A stretch of 64,000 nucleotides of DNA from Paludibacteraceae bacterium (GCA_017961765.1 JAGCWQ010000116.1:62001-126000); one strand, 5' to 3'; counted from the stretch's first letter, positions 55,401 to 62,666 are shown. Notes: generated from the letters alone by a model not told the origin. Program-made: numbers and translations.

Positions 55401-56539
55401 ACGCCATAAAGTTCACACATAACAATGGTGAAATAAAATTGACGACTTGGGAGGAGAACAACAAATTGTACATCTCTGTCCACGACAATGGTGTCGGCAT
55501 GACCGATGAACAGAAAGAAAATCTCTTCAAGGGAAAAACCTCGTTGGGAACCAATGACGAGAAAGGAACCGGATTGGGATTGATTACATGTAAACGGATG
55601 TTAGAACAGAACAATGCCGAGATTGTAGTTGAAAGCGAGGAAGGGGAAGGAACAACCATTATAGTGAAAATGCCAATTGCCCTCCACGGCACGGAGCAAA
55701 CATCGCAAGTGGAACTTCCGCAACGCGAACCGATGCGCCCCGACTTGGAAGAGTTAAACCTTGACTTGTTAGAGGAGGCTAACATATTAATTGTTGAGGA
55801 TGATTCCCTCATCCGAATGCATATCCGAAAGCTTTTGGAAAAGTTCATGCTTGTTTCGGAGGCGGAGAATGGCCAAGTGGCACTGAATGTAATTGCCCAA
55901 AACAAGCCAGACATCATCCTCAGCGATGTGGAAATGCCTGTCATGGATGGCATCTCTTTTGCCAAGGCAGTACGCAATCAGAAGGAGCTGGTCTCAGTGC
56001 CTTTCCTTTTCCTTTCAGCAAGAGATTCAGAAACAGACCGCTTGAAGGGTTTGCTTAGCGGCGCTATCGACTATCTGACTAAACCTTTCGACGACAAGGA
56101 GTTGCTGATTAAACTCTGCAATATACTCTTGACACAACAAGCCAAAGCCAAAGAAGTTTTGAGTCAGCAGATGGAACTTATATCAAAAGAGGGCAACGTA
56201 TCGGAGAAGGAGAAGGATGAAATCATCAGCCCAATGCTACAACGTGTGATGGAAACCATAGAGAACCGCTACAGAGACTCCAACTTCTCCATCGAGAACA
56301 TCTGCGACGATTTGGACATGAGCCAATCCACTCTCAACCGAAAGTTGAAAATGCTGACAGGCAAAACTTCCAATACGATTATCAACGAATACAGACTCCA
56401 CAAGGCCAAATATCTATTGGAGCACTCAGACATGAACGTCAGCGAGATTGCCTACGAAGTCGGGTTTAACGACCCCCACTATTTCAGCAAGAAATTCAAG
56501 GCCCAGTTCGGTGTCTCTCCGTCCCAATCCGGACTCTAA
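52472..56539 (+). CDS. Hybrid two-component system regulator (HTCS), one-piece sensor/AraC output
   Basis: This gene encodes a 1355-residue protein. Residues 1-23 are a signal peptide. A two-part beta-propeller of Reg_prop repeats (TSDYVHGLAMDSFGHIWAST and similar) spans about 30-690, a Y_Y_Y domain about 690-765, and a membrane helix about 772-792. A coiled coil leads to the HisKA domain with IIAHDLKNPMFG (H859). The ATPase domain has NLIANAIKFTHNN, DNGVGM and GTGLGL. The receiver has IVEDDSLIR, D1152 in LSDVEMPVMDG and YLTKPF, and the AraC-type helix-turn-helix covers the last 95 residues (DDLDMSQSTLNRKLKMLTGKTSN). HTCS proteins sense periplasmic sugars. No SusC/SusD gene is adjacent, which is unusual; the trigger and target are unknown. 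All key residues are present. Confidence 0.95.
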   Translation: MNHLSKIASAICILLFCTTLLSAQKLKVTHFDHYTVKDGMTSDYVHGLAMDSFGHIWASTQCGLNRFDGTNFKQYLTDDYPSLFRNDGQRLQPLSNGSLLIGGFLGMLVRYDYGRDTFDDLTPIDFDSTYYKEIANFHQTKNGDLYVCTSSGIYLYDKKSGVFTSNFPAFNSIKGHFVRSMYVDRFDRYWVSSFNMLYVYTKEGKLFKKWDLSARYKQMFISSIYEMDESTLLISSFSDITFYFKIEPNGDIIQSEPQKTPFSNLSSMLRDRQGNYWFTSDGNGLWYSEKIPYEKDDYTKVMPYDVTESSFDKIYAITEDFEGNIWVGTKNTGIWKCKRQDDSGVITSTDVRYPFSTCCNFYETEDGNLLIASDGGGVTLASPDFSSMKHFEIPNKNAINISGDGHGNYWITTWGGGLFVYNYAQGTLTPCVFNGLRTNLNCFFSTTAMKNGEVWACTAGDGVYVRNPKGVWERKIPTAPNLENDQWVFKVIEGRSDSRWILTSRSIWRYRCGEIRPLLDDFSKKKEHNPLAVNDAVCDADGRLFVATSKGVISLSSDGSQCDTLDFAPNGEYCSICIGKDGILYTSGTNGIIALDYKAKTSKSYAINFSGKGANYFSQRSGFLDSKGRLFFGCNDGFLSFDPSKRDSNIAIRHFAFSDLFISEKKPTPFGETLPTGSITTAKEITLSHGQTNIEIDIDLVDYSGFKAICDYRLIGLNDNWTKTKANRKINFSYIPSGDYTLEVRAYKPDQPQNAQLISLKINVLPPWWQTWWFISLSALLVVFVLAYAVNRRFKNITKQKNLLEAKVKERTKELKEANQEISQQNQSLKEKQMLIEMKNEELGNALTSKDHLITIIAHDLKNPMFGIAAAMDLLDKSPEQMSDKEKKKVISDVAETSKSLQTELEKLLQWATSQNEMMTCHPVETNVQVIVKDNLSFFKNLSEEKNIKLSFTDNAHSNAFVDPRMLGVVIRNLIANAIKFTHNNGEIKLTTWEENNKLYISVHDNGVGMTDEQKENLFKGKTSLGTNDEKGTGLGLITCKRMLEQNNAEIVVESEEGEGTTIIVKMPIALHGTEQTSQVELPQREPMRPDLEELNLDLLEEANILIVEDDSLIRMHIRKLLEKFMLVSEAENGQVALNVIAQNKPDIILSDVEMPVMDGISFAKAVRNQKELVSVPFLFLSARDSETDRLKGLLSGAIDYLTKPFDDKELLIKLCNILLTQQAKAKEVLSQQMELISKEGNVSEKEKDEIISPMLQRVMETIENRYRDSNFSIENICDDLDMSQSTLNRKLKMLTGKTSNTIINEYRLHKAKYLLEHSDMNVSEIAYEVGFNDPHYFSKKFKAQFGVSPSQSGL

Positions 56540-56567
56540 AAACAACACATATCAAATGAAGAAAAAC

Positions 56568-56597
56568 GCCCTACACAAACCGTGTAGGGCTTTTTTT
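56568..56597 (+). terminator. Terminator of the HTCS gene
   Basis: GCCCTACAC at 56568-56576 pairs with GTGTAGGGC at 56582-56590, followed by seven T. Confidence 0.92.
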
Positions 56598-56795
56598 GTC
56601 GGGTAGTCATAGCCTCCGCAAACCACCTAAAACTTAATTCGCATATTGTTTCCTTGCCCAACACCAATCGGGCAAGTTTTCCAATGGAACTGACACTAAT
56701 AGTTGGATTGATGAGTTTGCGAAACATAACTCATTTACCATTGTCCATCATACCAACTCTCTTTTAGAGATACAAAACATGGGGAGAGCACAAAC

Positions 56796-56896
56796 AAAAA
56801 GATTGCCGGCACTTGATCAAGTCGCCGGCAATCAATCTTTCAGTTCGTTTTAAGGATCTTGGTTTTTCTTTCTTTTTGAGTATCATAACTGTATTA
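56796..56896 (-). ncRNA. Candidate small RNA, minus strand
   Basis: A perfect -7 box TACATTTG at 56902-56909 (minus) is followed by about 95 bases that end in a G+C-rich hairpin: GATTGCCGGC / GCCGGCAATC at 56801-56810 and 56824-56833, then T5 at 56800-56796 in the minus direction. A short frame of 40 codons (56764-56886) overlaps but reads through the terminator, so a protein is unlikely. The inverted repeat AACGTG...CACGTT lies right upstream of the -7 box and could be an operator. No good -33 element was found. Confidence 0.38.
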
Positions 56897-56908
56897 CACC
56901 ACAAATGT

Positions 56909-56926
56909 AACGTGTTTGTACACGTT
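56909..56926. promoter_or_regulatory. Inverted repeat AACGTG-N6-CACGTT
   Basis: Perfect six-base arms around TTTGTA. It contains AACGTGTT, which also occurs twice (once inverted) in the upstream region of the HTCS gene. It lies directly upstream of the -7 box of the candidate small RNA. Confidence 0.45.
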
Positions 56927-57059
56927 CAGCGTGGAAATATCACTCAAAGAGGTGGAATATTTAGCGAATGTATCAAAAACACCCCTTTTATGATAGTCAG
57001 AGTAGAAAAAAATCGCCATGGTTTCCGCATTTTAGTCCACACGGCACTTCCAACACCCC

Positions 57060-57632
57060 CTATTTCGCAACCAACCTATAATGTCCACTAAAGCCAGAAT
57101 TGAGCCCTTCTTTGAAGTCAAAAAGATAAACGCCCTCATCTCCCGCCTTAGCGTGAATGGTATCTTTAGCAATGCCCTGCTTCTTGTCGTTCATGTCATA
57201 CGCATAGAGCGTCAGGACACCATCAAAATCTTTCAAGAATTCCAGATACATGGAAAGAGAGGAGCCTGCCTGGTTTTCACAATGATTAAGCACAATACCA
57301 GCCTGTCCGATAGTCGAGTCTGTTTGCACCAATTCCGATTCCAACTCAACAGCCATGCCTGAGACAGTTCTTTTAATCACCTTCCCCATGATTTTACCGC
57401 CACGCTCGCTCACCTCTCCTGCCGTTTCCGCCACATCATCCGCAGATAACATGCCAATAAAGTCGATAAGAGGAATAACCGTAAGCAGGAATGTGATGAG
57501 GCCAAAAACAAAGAAGCCAGAGACACCGCCCCAAATGAATTTATTGTTTTTTCTCACGAACCCCACAATCGCAACGACAAGCGATGCAAAACATAGGAAA
57601 GAAAACGATAAGACACAAACTATCATAATCAA
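57060..57632 (-). CDS. Membrane protein of unknown function, 190 aa
   Basis: This gene encodes a 190-residue protein. Two membrane segments lie within residues 1-60 (VCVLSFSFLCFASLVVAIVGF and GGVSGFFVFGLITFLLTVIP), followed by a soluble domain of about 115 residues (SGMAVELESELVQTDSTIGQ, MYLEFLKDFDGVLTLYAYDM, DEGVYLFDFKEGLNSGFSGH) with beta-rich pattern. I recognise no family. It follows the PagL-like gene after 18 bases and is probably cotranscribed with it. Confidence 0.7.
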   Translation of the reverse strand: MIMIVCVLSFSFLCFASLVVAIVGFVRKNNKFIWGGVSGFFVFGLITFLLTVIPLIDFIGMLSADDVAETAGEVSERGGKIMGKVIKRTVSGMAVELESELVQTDSTIGQAGIVLNHCENQAGSSLSMYLEFLKDFDGVLTLYAYDMNDKKQGIAKDTIHAKAGDEGVYLFDFKEGLNSGFSGHYRLVAK

Positions 57633-57650
57633 CAGTTTTTAATTTTCAGA

Positions 57651-58868
57651 TTAATCAATCTTAAGTTCTTTCCAGTTTTCCTTCTTAAAGGAGATTCGGG
57701 CGAACGGATTTTTCACACGCGAGCCGAAATCAGGGATGGCGAAGCCGAAGCCCATCTCGCCACATTCCACCTCCGTATAATGGGTCTTAATCTGCAGCAG
57801 TGCATAGAAGTTTTTCGTAATATAATACTTCGTCACCAACTTCTCATACATATAGTTCTCCGATGGATTGGTATTTTCCACACCATCCTCGTCCTGATCC
57901 GGCACGATAATCTTATCATACAAATAAGCACCGACATGGATACCCGCCGTCAGACGATAAATGGTGAAATCACAGGCGAAGAATGCACCGGCACGGAACA
58001 TCGTCATCGGATCTTCCTCCTTAATAAAATTGTACCGCTTGTTTATCGGACGTTGAGTACCATCATAGACCGAATTATACATTGCATCACCACCCAAGCC
58101 CAAACGCCAAGCATTCGTAATCGGCAAATAGAAGCCATAACTCAACGAACCGTTCGGATAGAGATGGATATCATCGCTACGGTCAAGTTGTTGGGCTCCA
58201 CCCTGCAAGCTTCCCTCCATAGCCAAGACACGGCGCACCTTCTTAGGCTTATCCTTTATCGGAAGAGGATAGACATTCGGCGTATAACTCAAGCCCAAAA
58301 CACCATCCACCATCACGAAATTCTTCGAGCGACGGATCACGTGGGCATTGTGGAATCCCATGGCATTCGCACCCAAGGAGAGCATCCATTGAGAACGAGG
58401 CTTACCATATTTCTTACCCAAAGCGATATTCATGTGGAGACCAGCTGTTCCCACACCTGTGACTGGGAAGACCTTGCCCGAGATTGAATCACCATGATGG
58501 ACAAACGTGGCAACACCCAAACCAAACTTCATGTTCAGTTCGAAAACCGGCTTGTGGATAATCGGATAGAGGAAATAGGGGTAGGTATAGATAACAGGAT
58601 CCACACAATTAAGATTCTGCGTGTCGAACGCACCGATGGCAAATCCCAACGAAGGGAAGTTGAACGTATAGTCCAGATTCTCATCGCCATACATAGGCAA
58701 CTCCAAATCCGTTTCAAGACCATAGCACAAGCCCCCCTCCTTGCTGACCTTACCCGCAAATGCGTCCGTCTTCATTCTAAAGATCATGTTCTTCTGAGCA
58801 TGAACTCCAGAAATCCCCGAAAGCAGGATTGCAAGAAAAATAAAAGTCAGTCTGCGAAAAGTCACCAT
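57651..58868 (-). CDS. Outer-membrane barrel, acyloxyacyl hydrolase (PagL)-like
   Basis: This gene encodes a 405-residue exported barrel protein (signal peptide ending GVHAQ). The stretch FNFPSLGFAIGAFDTQNLNC, YFLYPIIHKPVFELNMKFGLGVATF and GANAMGFHNAHVIRRSKNFVMVDGVLGLSYT has the layout of the acyloxyacyl hydrolase/PagL family of Bacteroidota: a buried FLYP block, a GLGVAT strand, and a His-containing catalytic-type turn. The His is visible (GFHNAH), but the exact Ser/Glu partners are not certain, so activity on lipid A is inference. The frame extends to 58958, but the signal peptide begins after ATG 58868. With the following membrane protein it forms a two-gene unit. Confidence 0.68.
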   Translation of the reverse strand: MVTFRRLTFIFLAILLSGISGVHAQKNMIFRMKTDAFAGKVSKEGGLCYGLETDLELPMYGDENLDYTFNFPSLGFAIGAFDTQNLNCVDPVIYTYPYFLYPIIHKPVFELNMKFGLGVATFVHHGDSISGKVFPVTGVGTAGLHMNIALGKKYGKPRSQWMLSLGANAMGFHNAHVIRRSKNFVMVDGVLGLSYTPNVYPLPIKDKPKKVRRVLAMEGSLQGGAQQLDRSDDIHLYPNGSLSYGFYLPITNAWRLGLGGDAMYNSVYDGTQRPINKRYNFIKEEDPMTMFRAGAFFACDFTIYRLTAGIHVGAYLYDKIIVPDQDEDGVENTNPSENYMYEKLVTKYYITKNFYALLQIKTHYTEVECGEMGFGFAIPDFGSRVKNPFARISFKKENWKELKID

Positions 58869-59105
58869 CGCCAATCTCAAATTATTAAACCCGAATAAAG
58901 TGGCGTACTTATAACCATACGTATTGGGAACCCATAGAGTCACCCAACAACAAACCACCTTATATTATCCACAAAGTCATCCTAAGGTATAGAATGAATT
59001 GCAAAATTAGAATTTTTTTGTTTTGGACGGCAATTTTGCGCGATTTTTCGTGGGGAAAACATCAATTTTAATGAGAACTAAAAGCAAACGAAGGAAGAAA
59101 AACGA

Positions 59106-59113
59106 TAACTTTG
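59106..59113 (+). promoter_or_regulatory. -7 box of the cinA gene
   Basis: TAACTTTG, a perfect match, gives a leader of about 30 bases before ATG 59150. Confidence 0.6.
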
Positions 59114-59149
59114 TGAAACAAAAAACAAGACAATTAGCGAACAAACGAT

Positions 59150-59632
59150 ATGAATCAAGAAGAAGAAACAGCCAAAGAAATCATAGAACTATTCAAGGAG
59201 AAGGGGTGGACACTATCCACGGCAGAGAGTTGTACGGGAGGCAACATTGCCCACAACATCACATTGATAGCCGGCAGTTCCGCCATCTTCAAAGGAGGAG
59301 TCGTATCCTATTCCAACGAAGTAAAGATGAACATATTAGGTGTAAAAGGCGAAGACTTGGAACAACATGGGGCCGTCAGCCAGCCTGTGGTCGAGCAGAT
59401 GGCGAAAGGGGCAGCCAACGTACTACGGACCGACTTTGCCGTCGCCACCTCTGGAGTGGCAGGACCCGGCGGAGGAACCCCCGAAAAACCAGTGGGAACC
59501 GTATGGATAGCAGCCTCCAACGGAGACGAGGTCATAAGCAAGAAGTGCCTCTTCGGGAAAGAACGGAAGGAGAACATCAGAAAAGCAACATTAGAAGCTT
59601 TTTTTCTTCTAAAAGAGTTTGTAAAGAAGTAA
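59150..59632 (+). CDS. CinA C-terminal-domain protein (nicotinamide-nucleotide amidase)
   Basis: This gene encodes a 160-residue single-domain CinA-C (PncC-type) protein. Landmarks are TLSTAESCTGGNIAHNITLI, GSSAIFKGGVVSYSNEVKM, GAVSQPVVEQMAKGAANVL and ATSGVAGPGGGTPEKPVGTVWIA. PncC hydrolyses nicotinamide mononucleotide to nicotinate mononucleotide in NAD recycling. The full-length CinA domain is absent, as in E. coli PncC. The rpmB promoter lies over its last codons. The order cinA, rpmB, rpmG, DUF4295 is conserved in Bacteroidales as I recall it. Confidence 0.92.
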   Translation: MNQEEETAKEIIELFKEKGWTLSTAESCTGGNIAHNITLIAGSSAIFKGGVVSYSNEVKMNILGVKGEDLEQHGAVSQPVVEQMAKGAANVLRTDFAVATSGVAGPGGGTPEKPVGTVWIAASNGDEVISKKCLFGKERKENIRKATLEAFFLLKEFVKK

Positions 59633-59648
59633 AAAAGCATTACCTTTG
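59618..59648 (+). promoter_or_regulatory. Consensus promoter of rpmB-rpmG-DUF4295
   Basis: TTTG at 59618-59621, exactly 19 bases and TACCTTTG at 59641-59648 match the Bacteroidetes consensus. It begins inside the end of cinA and drives a 160-base leader. Confidence 0.82.
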
Positions 59649-59654
59649 CGCCCG

Positions 59655-59816
59655 ATAATCAGACTCCACAAGATGCAAAGGGGAATGGTTGTCAGGAATA
59701 ATTAGAAAAAAACGCAGTGCTCTCCTACAATGATTTCTGTAGTTACGCTTCCCCAAGGGGACGGGAATCTGATAGTACGGTTTTTTATGTGAATAACAAA
59801 TCATAAGAATACAGAA
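59655..59816 (+). ncRNA. Structured 5' leader of rpmB operon
   Basis: The leader of about 160 bases can close on itself: ATCAGACTCC (59658-59667) pairs with GGAATCTGAT (59764-59773), one mismatch. Inside lie the hairpins CTACA...TGTAG (59725-59742) and a CCCC-AA-GGGG mini-stem (59751-59760). A ribosomal-protein-controlled leader is possible; conservation could not be tested. Confidence 0.4.
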
Positions 59817-60050
59817 ATGTCAAAAGTTTGTCAAATCACCGGAAAGAAAGCGATGAACGGTAACAACGTTTCTCACTCAAAGAGAAGGACCAAGAAATCG
59901 TTTGACGTTAATTTGTTCACGAAGAAGTTCTATTGGCCAGAGCAAAACGAATGGATTGCTTTGAAGCTTTCAGCAAAGGCTCTTCGTACTATCAACAAAA
60001 AAGGAATCAATGCAGCATTGATTGATGCAGCAAAAAAAGGTTGCATTTAA
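59817..60050 (+). CDS. rpmB: 50S ribosomal protein L28
   Basis: This gene encodes a 77-residue ribosomal protein with the L28 signature [25 protein letters not shown] near the N-terminus and [10 protein letters not shown] near the end. It is part of the large subunit. It is the first gene of a transcript with rpmG and the DUF4295 gene, behind a strong promoter and a long leader. Confidence 0.97.
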   Translation: MSKVCQITGKKAMNGNNVSHSKRRTKKSFDVNLFTKKFYWPEQNEWIALKLSAKALRTINKKGINAALIDAAKKGCI

Positions 60051-60068
60051 TCTAGGGAGGATTTAGAA

Positions 60069-60257
60069 ATGGCAAAGAAAAGCAAAGAAAATAGAGTTCA
60101 AGTAATTCTTGAGTGTACCGAGCAAAAGGCAAGCGGTGTTCCTGGAATGTCTCGTTATATCACGACTAAGAACAGAAAGAATACCCCTGACCGTTTGGAG
60201 TTGAAGAAATACAACCCATATTTGAAGAAGGTAACAATTCACAAGGAAATCAAGTAA
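60069..60257 (+). CDS. rpmG: 50S ribosomal protein L33
   Basis: This gene encodes a 62-residue protein with the L33 layout [41 protein letters not shown]. Only one cysteine is visible (ECTEQ), so it is the zinc-free type. It starts 18 bases after rpmB. A GGAGG ribosome-binding site lies 9-13 bases before the start (60056-60060). Confidence 0.97.
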   Translation: MAKKSKENRVQVILECTEQKASGVPGMSRYITTKNRKNTPDRLELKKYNPYLKKVTIHKEIK

Positions 60258-60269
60258 AATTCATAGATT

Positions 60270-60422
60270 ATGGCAAAGAAAGCAGTTGCATCAATGCAAA
60301 AAGGAGAAGGCCGTGCTTACGCTAAGGTAATCAAGATGGTTAAATCTCCAAAGACTGGGGCTTACTACTTCGATGAGCAAATCGTTCACAACGACAAGGT
60401 GAAAGAGCACTTGGCTAAGTAA
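60270..60422 (+). CDS. DUF4295 small basic protein
   Basis: This gene encodes a 50-residue basic protein (MAKKAVASMQKGEGRAYAK..., ending KEHLAK), twelve bases after rpmG. DUF4295 is found beside rpmB and rpmG throughout Bacteroidota and is probably ribosome-associated, but its role is not established. In Bacteroides genomes I recall ftsY next in order; here it is followed by a terminator and ilvE. Confidence 0.93.
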   Translation: MAKKAVASMQKGEGRAYAKVIKMVKSPKTGAYYFDEQIVHNDKVKEHLAK

Positions 60423-60443
60423 GCTGACAGTGTACATTTATAT

Positions 60444-60480
60444 AAAATCCTCGGCATTTCTGTCGGGGATTTTCTTTTTT
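60444..60480 (+). terminator. Terminator of the rpmB operon
   Basis: AAAATCCTCG at 60444-60453 pairs (one G-U) with CGGGGATTTT at 60464-60473, followed by a T-rich run. Confidence 0.88.
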
Positions 60481-60535
60481 TAACTCCCCCACTCTTTTTT
60501 CTAAACAGATAGAGAAGCATTCACCTATTTTTTTG

Positions 60536-60543
60536 TAACTTTG
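60536..60543 (+). promoter_or_regulatory. -7 box of ilvE
   Basis: TAACTTTG is a perfect match, 50 bases before ATG 60594. Confidence 0.6.
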
Positions 60544-60593
60544 AGAGAATTTAAAGAGATCAATTATTAGCGATTAATCAAAAACAGTTGAAT

Positions 60594-61619
60594 ATGTCTG
60601 AGAAAATTGATTGGGCTAACTTATCATTCGGATATATGCCCACAGATTACAATGTTCGCTGCTACTTCAGAAACGGAGCATGGGGCGAAATCGAAGTGAG
60701 TTCGTCGGATTCCATCAATATACACATGGCCGCAACTTGCTTGCACTATGGACAAGAGGCATTCGAGGGATTGAAAGCTTACAGATGCCCTGATGGAAAA
60801 ATCCGTATCTTCCGCCCTGAAGCCAACGCCGAGCGTCTTCAATCAACTTGCCGTGGTATCTTGATGCCAGAGTTGCCAACAGAGAAATTCGTCGAGATGG
60901 TGAAGAAAGTCGTCAAGTTGAACGAACGTTTCATTCCTCCTTACGAAAGTGGTGCATCCCTTAATATTCGTCCGCTCCTGATCGGAACAGGCGCACAAGT
61001 AGGTGTCCGTCCTGCCAACGAATATCTCTTCATGATTTTCGTCACTCCTGTGGGTCCTTACTTCAAGGGTGGATTCCAGGCTAATCCATACGTTGTCATC
61101 CGCGAATACGACCGTTCCGCTCCATTGGGCACAGGTATCTACAAGGTGGGGGGTAACTACGCAGCCAGCTTGTTGGCCAACAAGAAGGCTCACGACTTGG
61201 GCTATTCTTGCGAGTTCTATCTCGATGCAAAAGAGAAGAAATATATCGACGAGGCAGGTGCTGCCAACTTCTTCGGAATCAAGAACAACACCTACGTCAC
61301 TCCGCTTTCAACATCCATCCTTCCATCCATCACCAACATGAGTTTGATGAAATTGGCTGAAGAGTTGGGCATGAAGGTAGAACGTCGTCAAATTCCAATC
61401 GAAGAGTTGGAGACATTCGAGGAGGCAGGCGCTTGCGGTACAGCTGCCGTTATCAGTCCTATCGCCCGAATCGACGATTTGGACACCAAGAAGTCATACG
61501 TCTTCGTAAAAGAAGGGGAACAACCTGGAGGCTGGAGCAAGAAACTTTACGACAAGCTCCGCGACATCCAATACGGACGTACGGAGGATAAGTATGGTTG
61601 GGTAACTGTCATGGACTAA
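60594..61619 (+). CDS. ilvE: Branched-chain amino acid aminotransferase
   Basis: This gene encodes a 341-residue fold-type IV PLP enzyme. Landmarks are LHYGQEAFEGLKAYR, IFRPEANAERL, SLNIRPLLIGTGAQVGV, the PLP lysine in YKVGGNYAASL (K184), EAGAANFFGI and ACGTAAVISPI. It catalyses the last step of valine, leucine and isoleucine synthesis and the first step of their breakdown. The open frame begins with TTG 60588, but ATG 60594 gives the usual N-terminus (MSEKIDW) and lies better relative to the -7 box. It is a single-gene unit with its own terminator, separate from ilvBCD genes. Confidence 0.97.
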   Translation: MSEKIDWANLSFGYMPTDYNVRCYFRNGAWGEIEVSSSDSINIHMAATCLHYGQEAFEGLKAYRCPDGKIRIFRPEANAERLQSTCRGILMPELPTEKFVEMVKKVVKLNERFIPPYESGASLNIRPLLIGTGAQVGVRPANEYLFMIFVTPVGPYFKGGFQANPYVVIREYDRSAPLGTGIYKVGGNYAASLLANKKAHDLGYSCEFYLDAKEKKYIDEAGAANFFGIKNNTYVTPLSTSILPSITNMSLMKLAEELGMKVERRQIPIEELETFEEAGACGTAAVISPIARIDDLDTKKSYVFVKEGEQPGGWSKKLYDKLRDIQYGRTEDKYGWVTVMD

Positions 61620-61637
61620 TCAAATAGTTTAGGCATA

Positions 61638-61677
61638 AACATAGGGGGCGGACGAATAGTTCGCCCCTATTTTTTTA
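61638..61677. terminator. Terminator after ilvE
   Basis: GGGGCG...CGCCCC stem with an ATAG/CTAT extension (61641-61670), followed by seven T. The minus-strand paralogue gene ends at 61667, so the element may serve both. Confidence 0.88.
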
Positions 61678-62533
61678 TGATCAAACACTTTACCCTTACC
61701 GATTTTTCCTCAATATTGGGTCGAATCCAAAGTTCTCCTGCACTGCGAAATCTGAGTATTGCTGCGGGTATCGTGTCACCATCCCTAGTGGGTATAATAG
61801 TATTTCCCATACTCATCCACGAACTGTAAGAATAAGAAACAACTGGATAAACTTTACCATACTCATCTTTCACGACAATCGTCATCGTAGAATCCGCTCC
61901 AAGGGGTTCCAGCCGTTCGCATCCCTCCTTATAGACCTGTTTTTTCCCCTGCGCATCCGTGTAATGCACTTCGGGGTAGTATTCATGGATAATTTCGGGG
62001 ATTAAGTAAAAGAGATTGCTTGCTATAAGTTTGTTTGAATAATTGTCGTATAGTCTGACTTCCAGACTCTTTTCATCCTTTGGCAGTCCTTTCACCACAC
62101 CTGCCGAAATATTCATTCCTTTCTTATACATTGAATCCACAACTATGTGGGTGTAACGAGAGGTTGGGGATTGGTCTGGGGTATAGATATGATTGGCATC
62201 TAATTTTATAATAACAGGGCATGATACACGCTCAGCAAGTAAGCAGAGTCTCCCTTTGCTTACCTCGATTCTTGTTTGGGGTTTTATGGCGTTTTTCTGT
62301 TTCAATAGGAGGGTGCTCTCATCCTCTTGCTTCACATAATTGACATTTGTGAAAAACCGCCTGAGCAGAGTTGTGCTGTCGGTCAAGTCGGTCATCGCAA
62401 TAGCCACGCTTCCCGAATCCTTGAGTACTTTGAGTGATCTGAAAATCGTGCTGTCTCTCTTTTCCTGATTCTGGGAGAATCCTATGTGGGGTAGCATTGC
62501 CCAAAAAAGTAGAATAGTCAGAAGGAATCTCAT
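61667..62533 (-). CDS. Secreted protein, tandem paralogue family member 1
   Basis: This gene encodes a 288-residue exported protein (signal peptide FLLTILLFWAMLPHIGFSQ). It belongs to a family with two more copies immediately upstream. Shared blocks are RLYDNYSNKLIASNLFYLIPE, HEYYPEVHYTDAQGKKQVY, RLEPLGADSTMTIVVKDEYG and a C-terminal strand that includes AGELWIRPNIEE. The order of strands suggests a beta-sandwich. The longest frame starts at 62635; ATG 62533 directly precedes the signal peptide. I do not recognise the family; functions of neighbours do not help. It is the last of three genes on one strand. Confidence 0.75.
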   Translation of the reverse strand: MRFLLTILLFWAMLPHIGFSQNQEKRDSTIFRSLKVLKDSGSVAIAMTDLTDSTTLLRRFFTNVNYVKQEDESTLLLKQKNAIKPQTRIEVSKGRLCLLAERVSCPVIIKLDANHIYTPDQSPTSRYTHIVVDSMYKKGMNISAGVVKGLPKDEKSLEVRLYDNYSNKLIASNLFYLIPEIIHEYYPEVHYTDAQGKKQVYKEGCERLEPLGADSTMTIVVKDEYGKVYPVVSYSYSSWMSMGNTIIPTRDGDTIPAAILRFRSAGELWIRPNIEEKSVRVKCLIIKK

Positions 62534-62666
62534 GATGGTGAAATTTTTGTTGGTTCTGTTGCATTTTTTTCTGATTTCCATCGCCTTTTTTTGTTGAAAC
62601 AGAGACATCTCCTTTCGCATCTGTTTTTCAAACATAGTGATTTTTTGAAGTTTTCCTAAGCATGTG

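Larger units (their letters stand above)
56598..57059. other. Spacer with candidate small RNA, minus strand
   Basis: No protein gene that I can support in 462 bases. It contains the elements of a short minus-strand transcript (56796-56896), described separately, and the inverted repeat AACGTG-TTTGTA-CACGTT at 56909-56926. The rest, up to the gene ending at 57060, shows no signal. Confidence 0.5.

Noticed and set aside
56764..56886. 40-codon frame on the minus strand in the candidate small RNA
   Set aside because: It runs through the predicted terminator and has no family pattern, so a non-coding RNA or nothing is more likely.
59023..59658. 211-codon plus-strand frame over the cinA gene
   Set aside because: Out-of-frame shadow, Arg-rich, without the CinA motifs that the annotated frame has.
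60588..60593. TTG start of ilvE
   Set aside because: ATG 60594 gives the usual N-terminus and is only two codons later.
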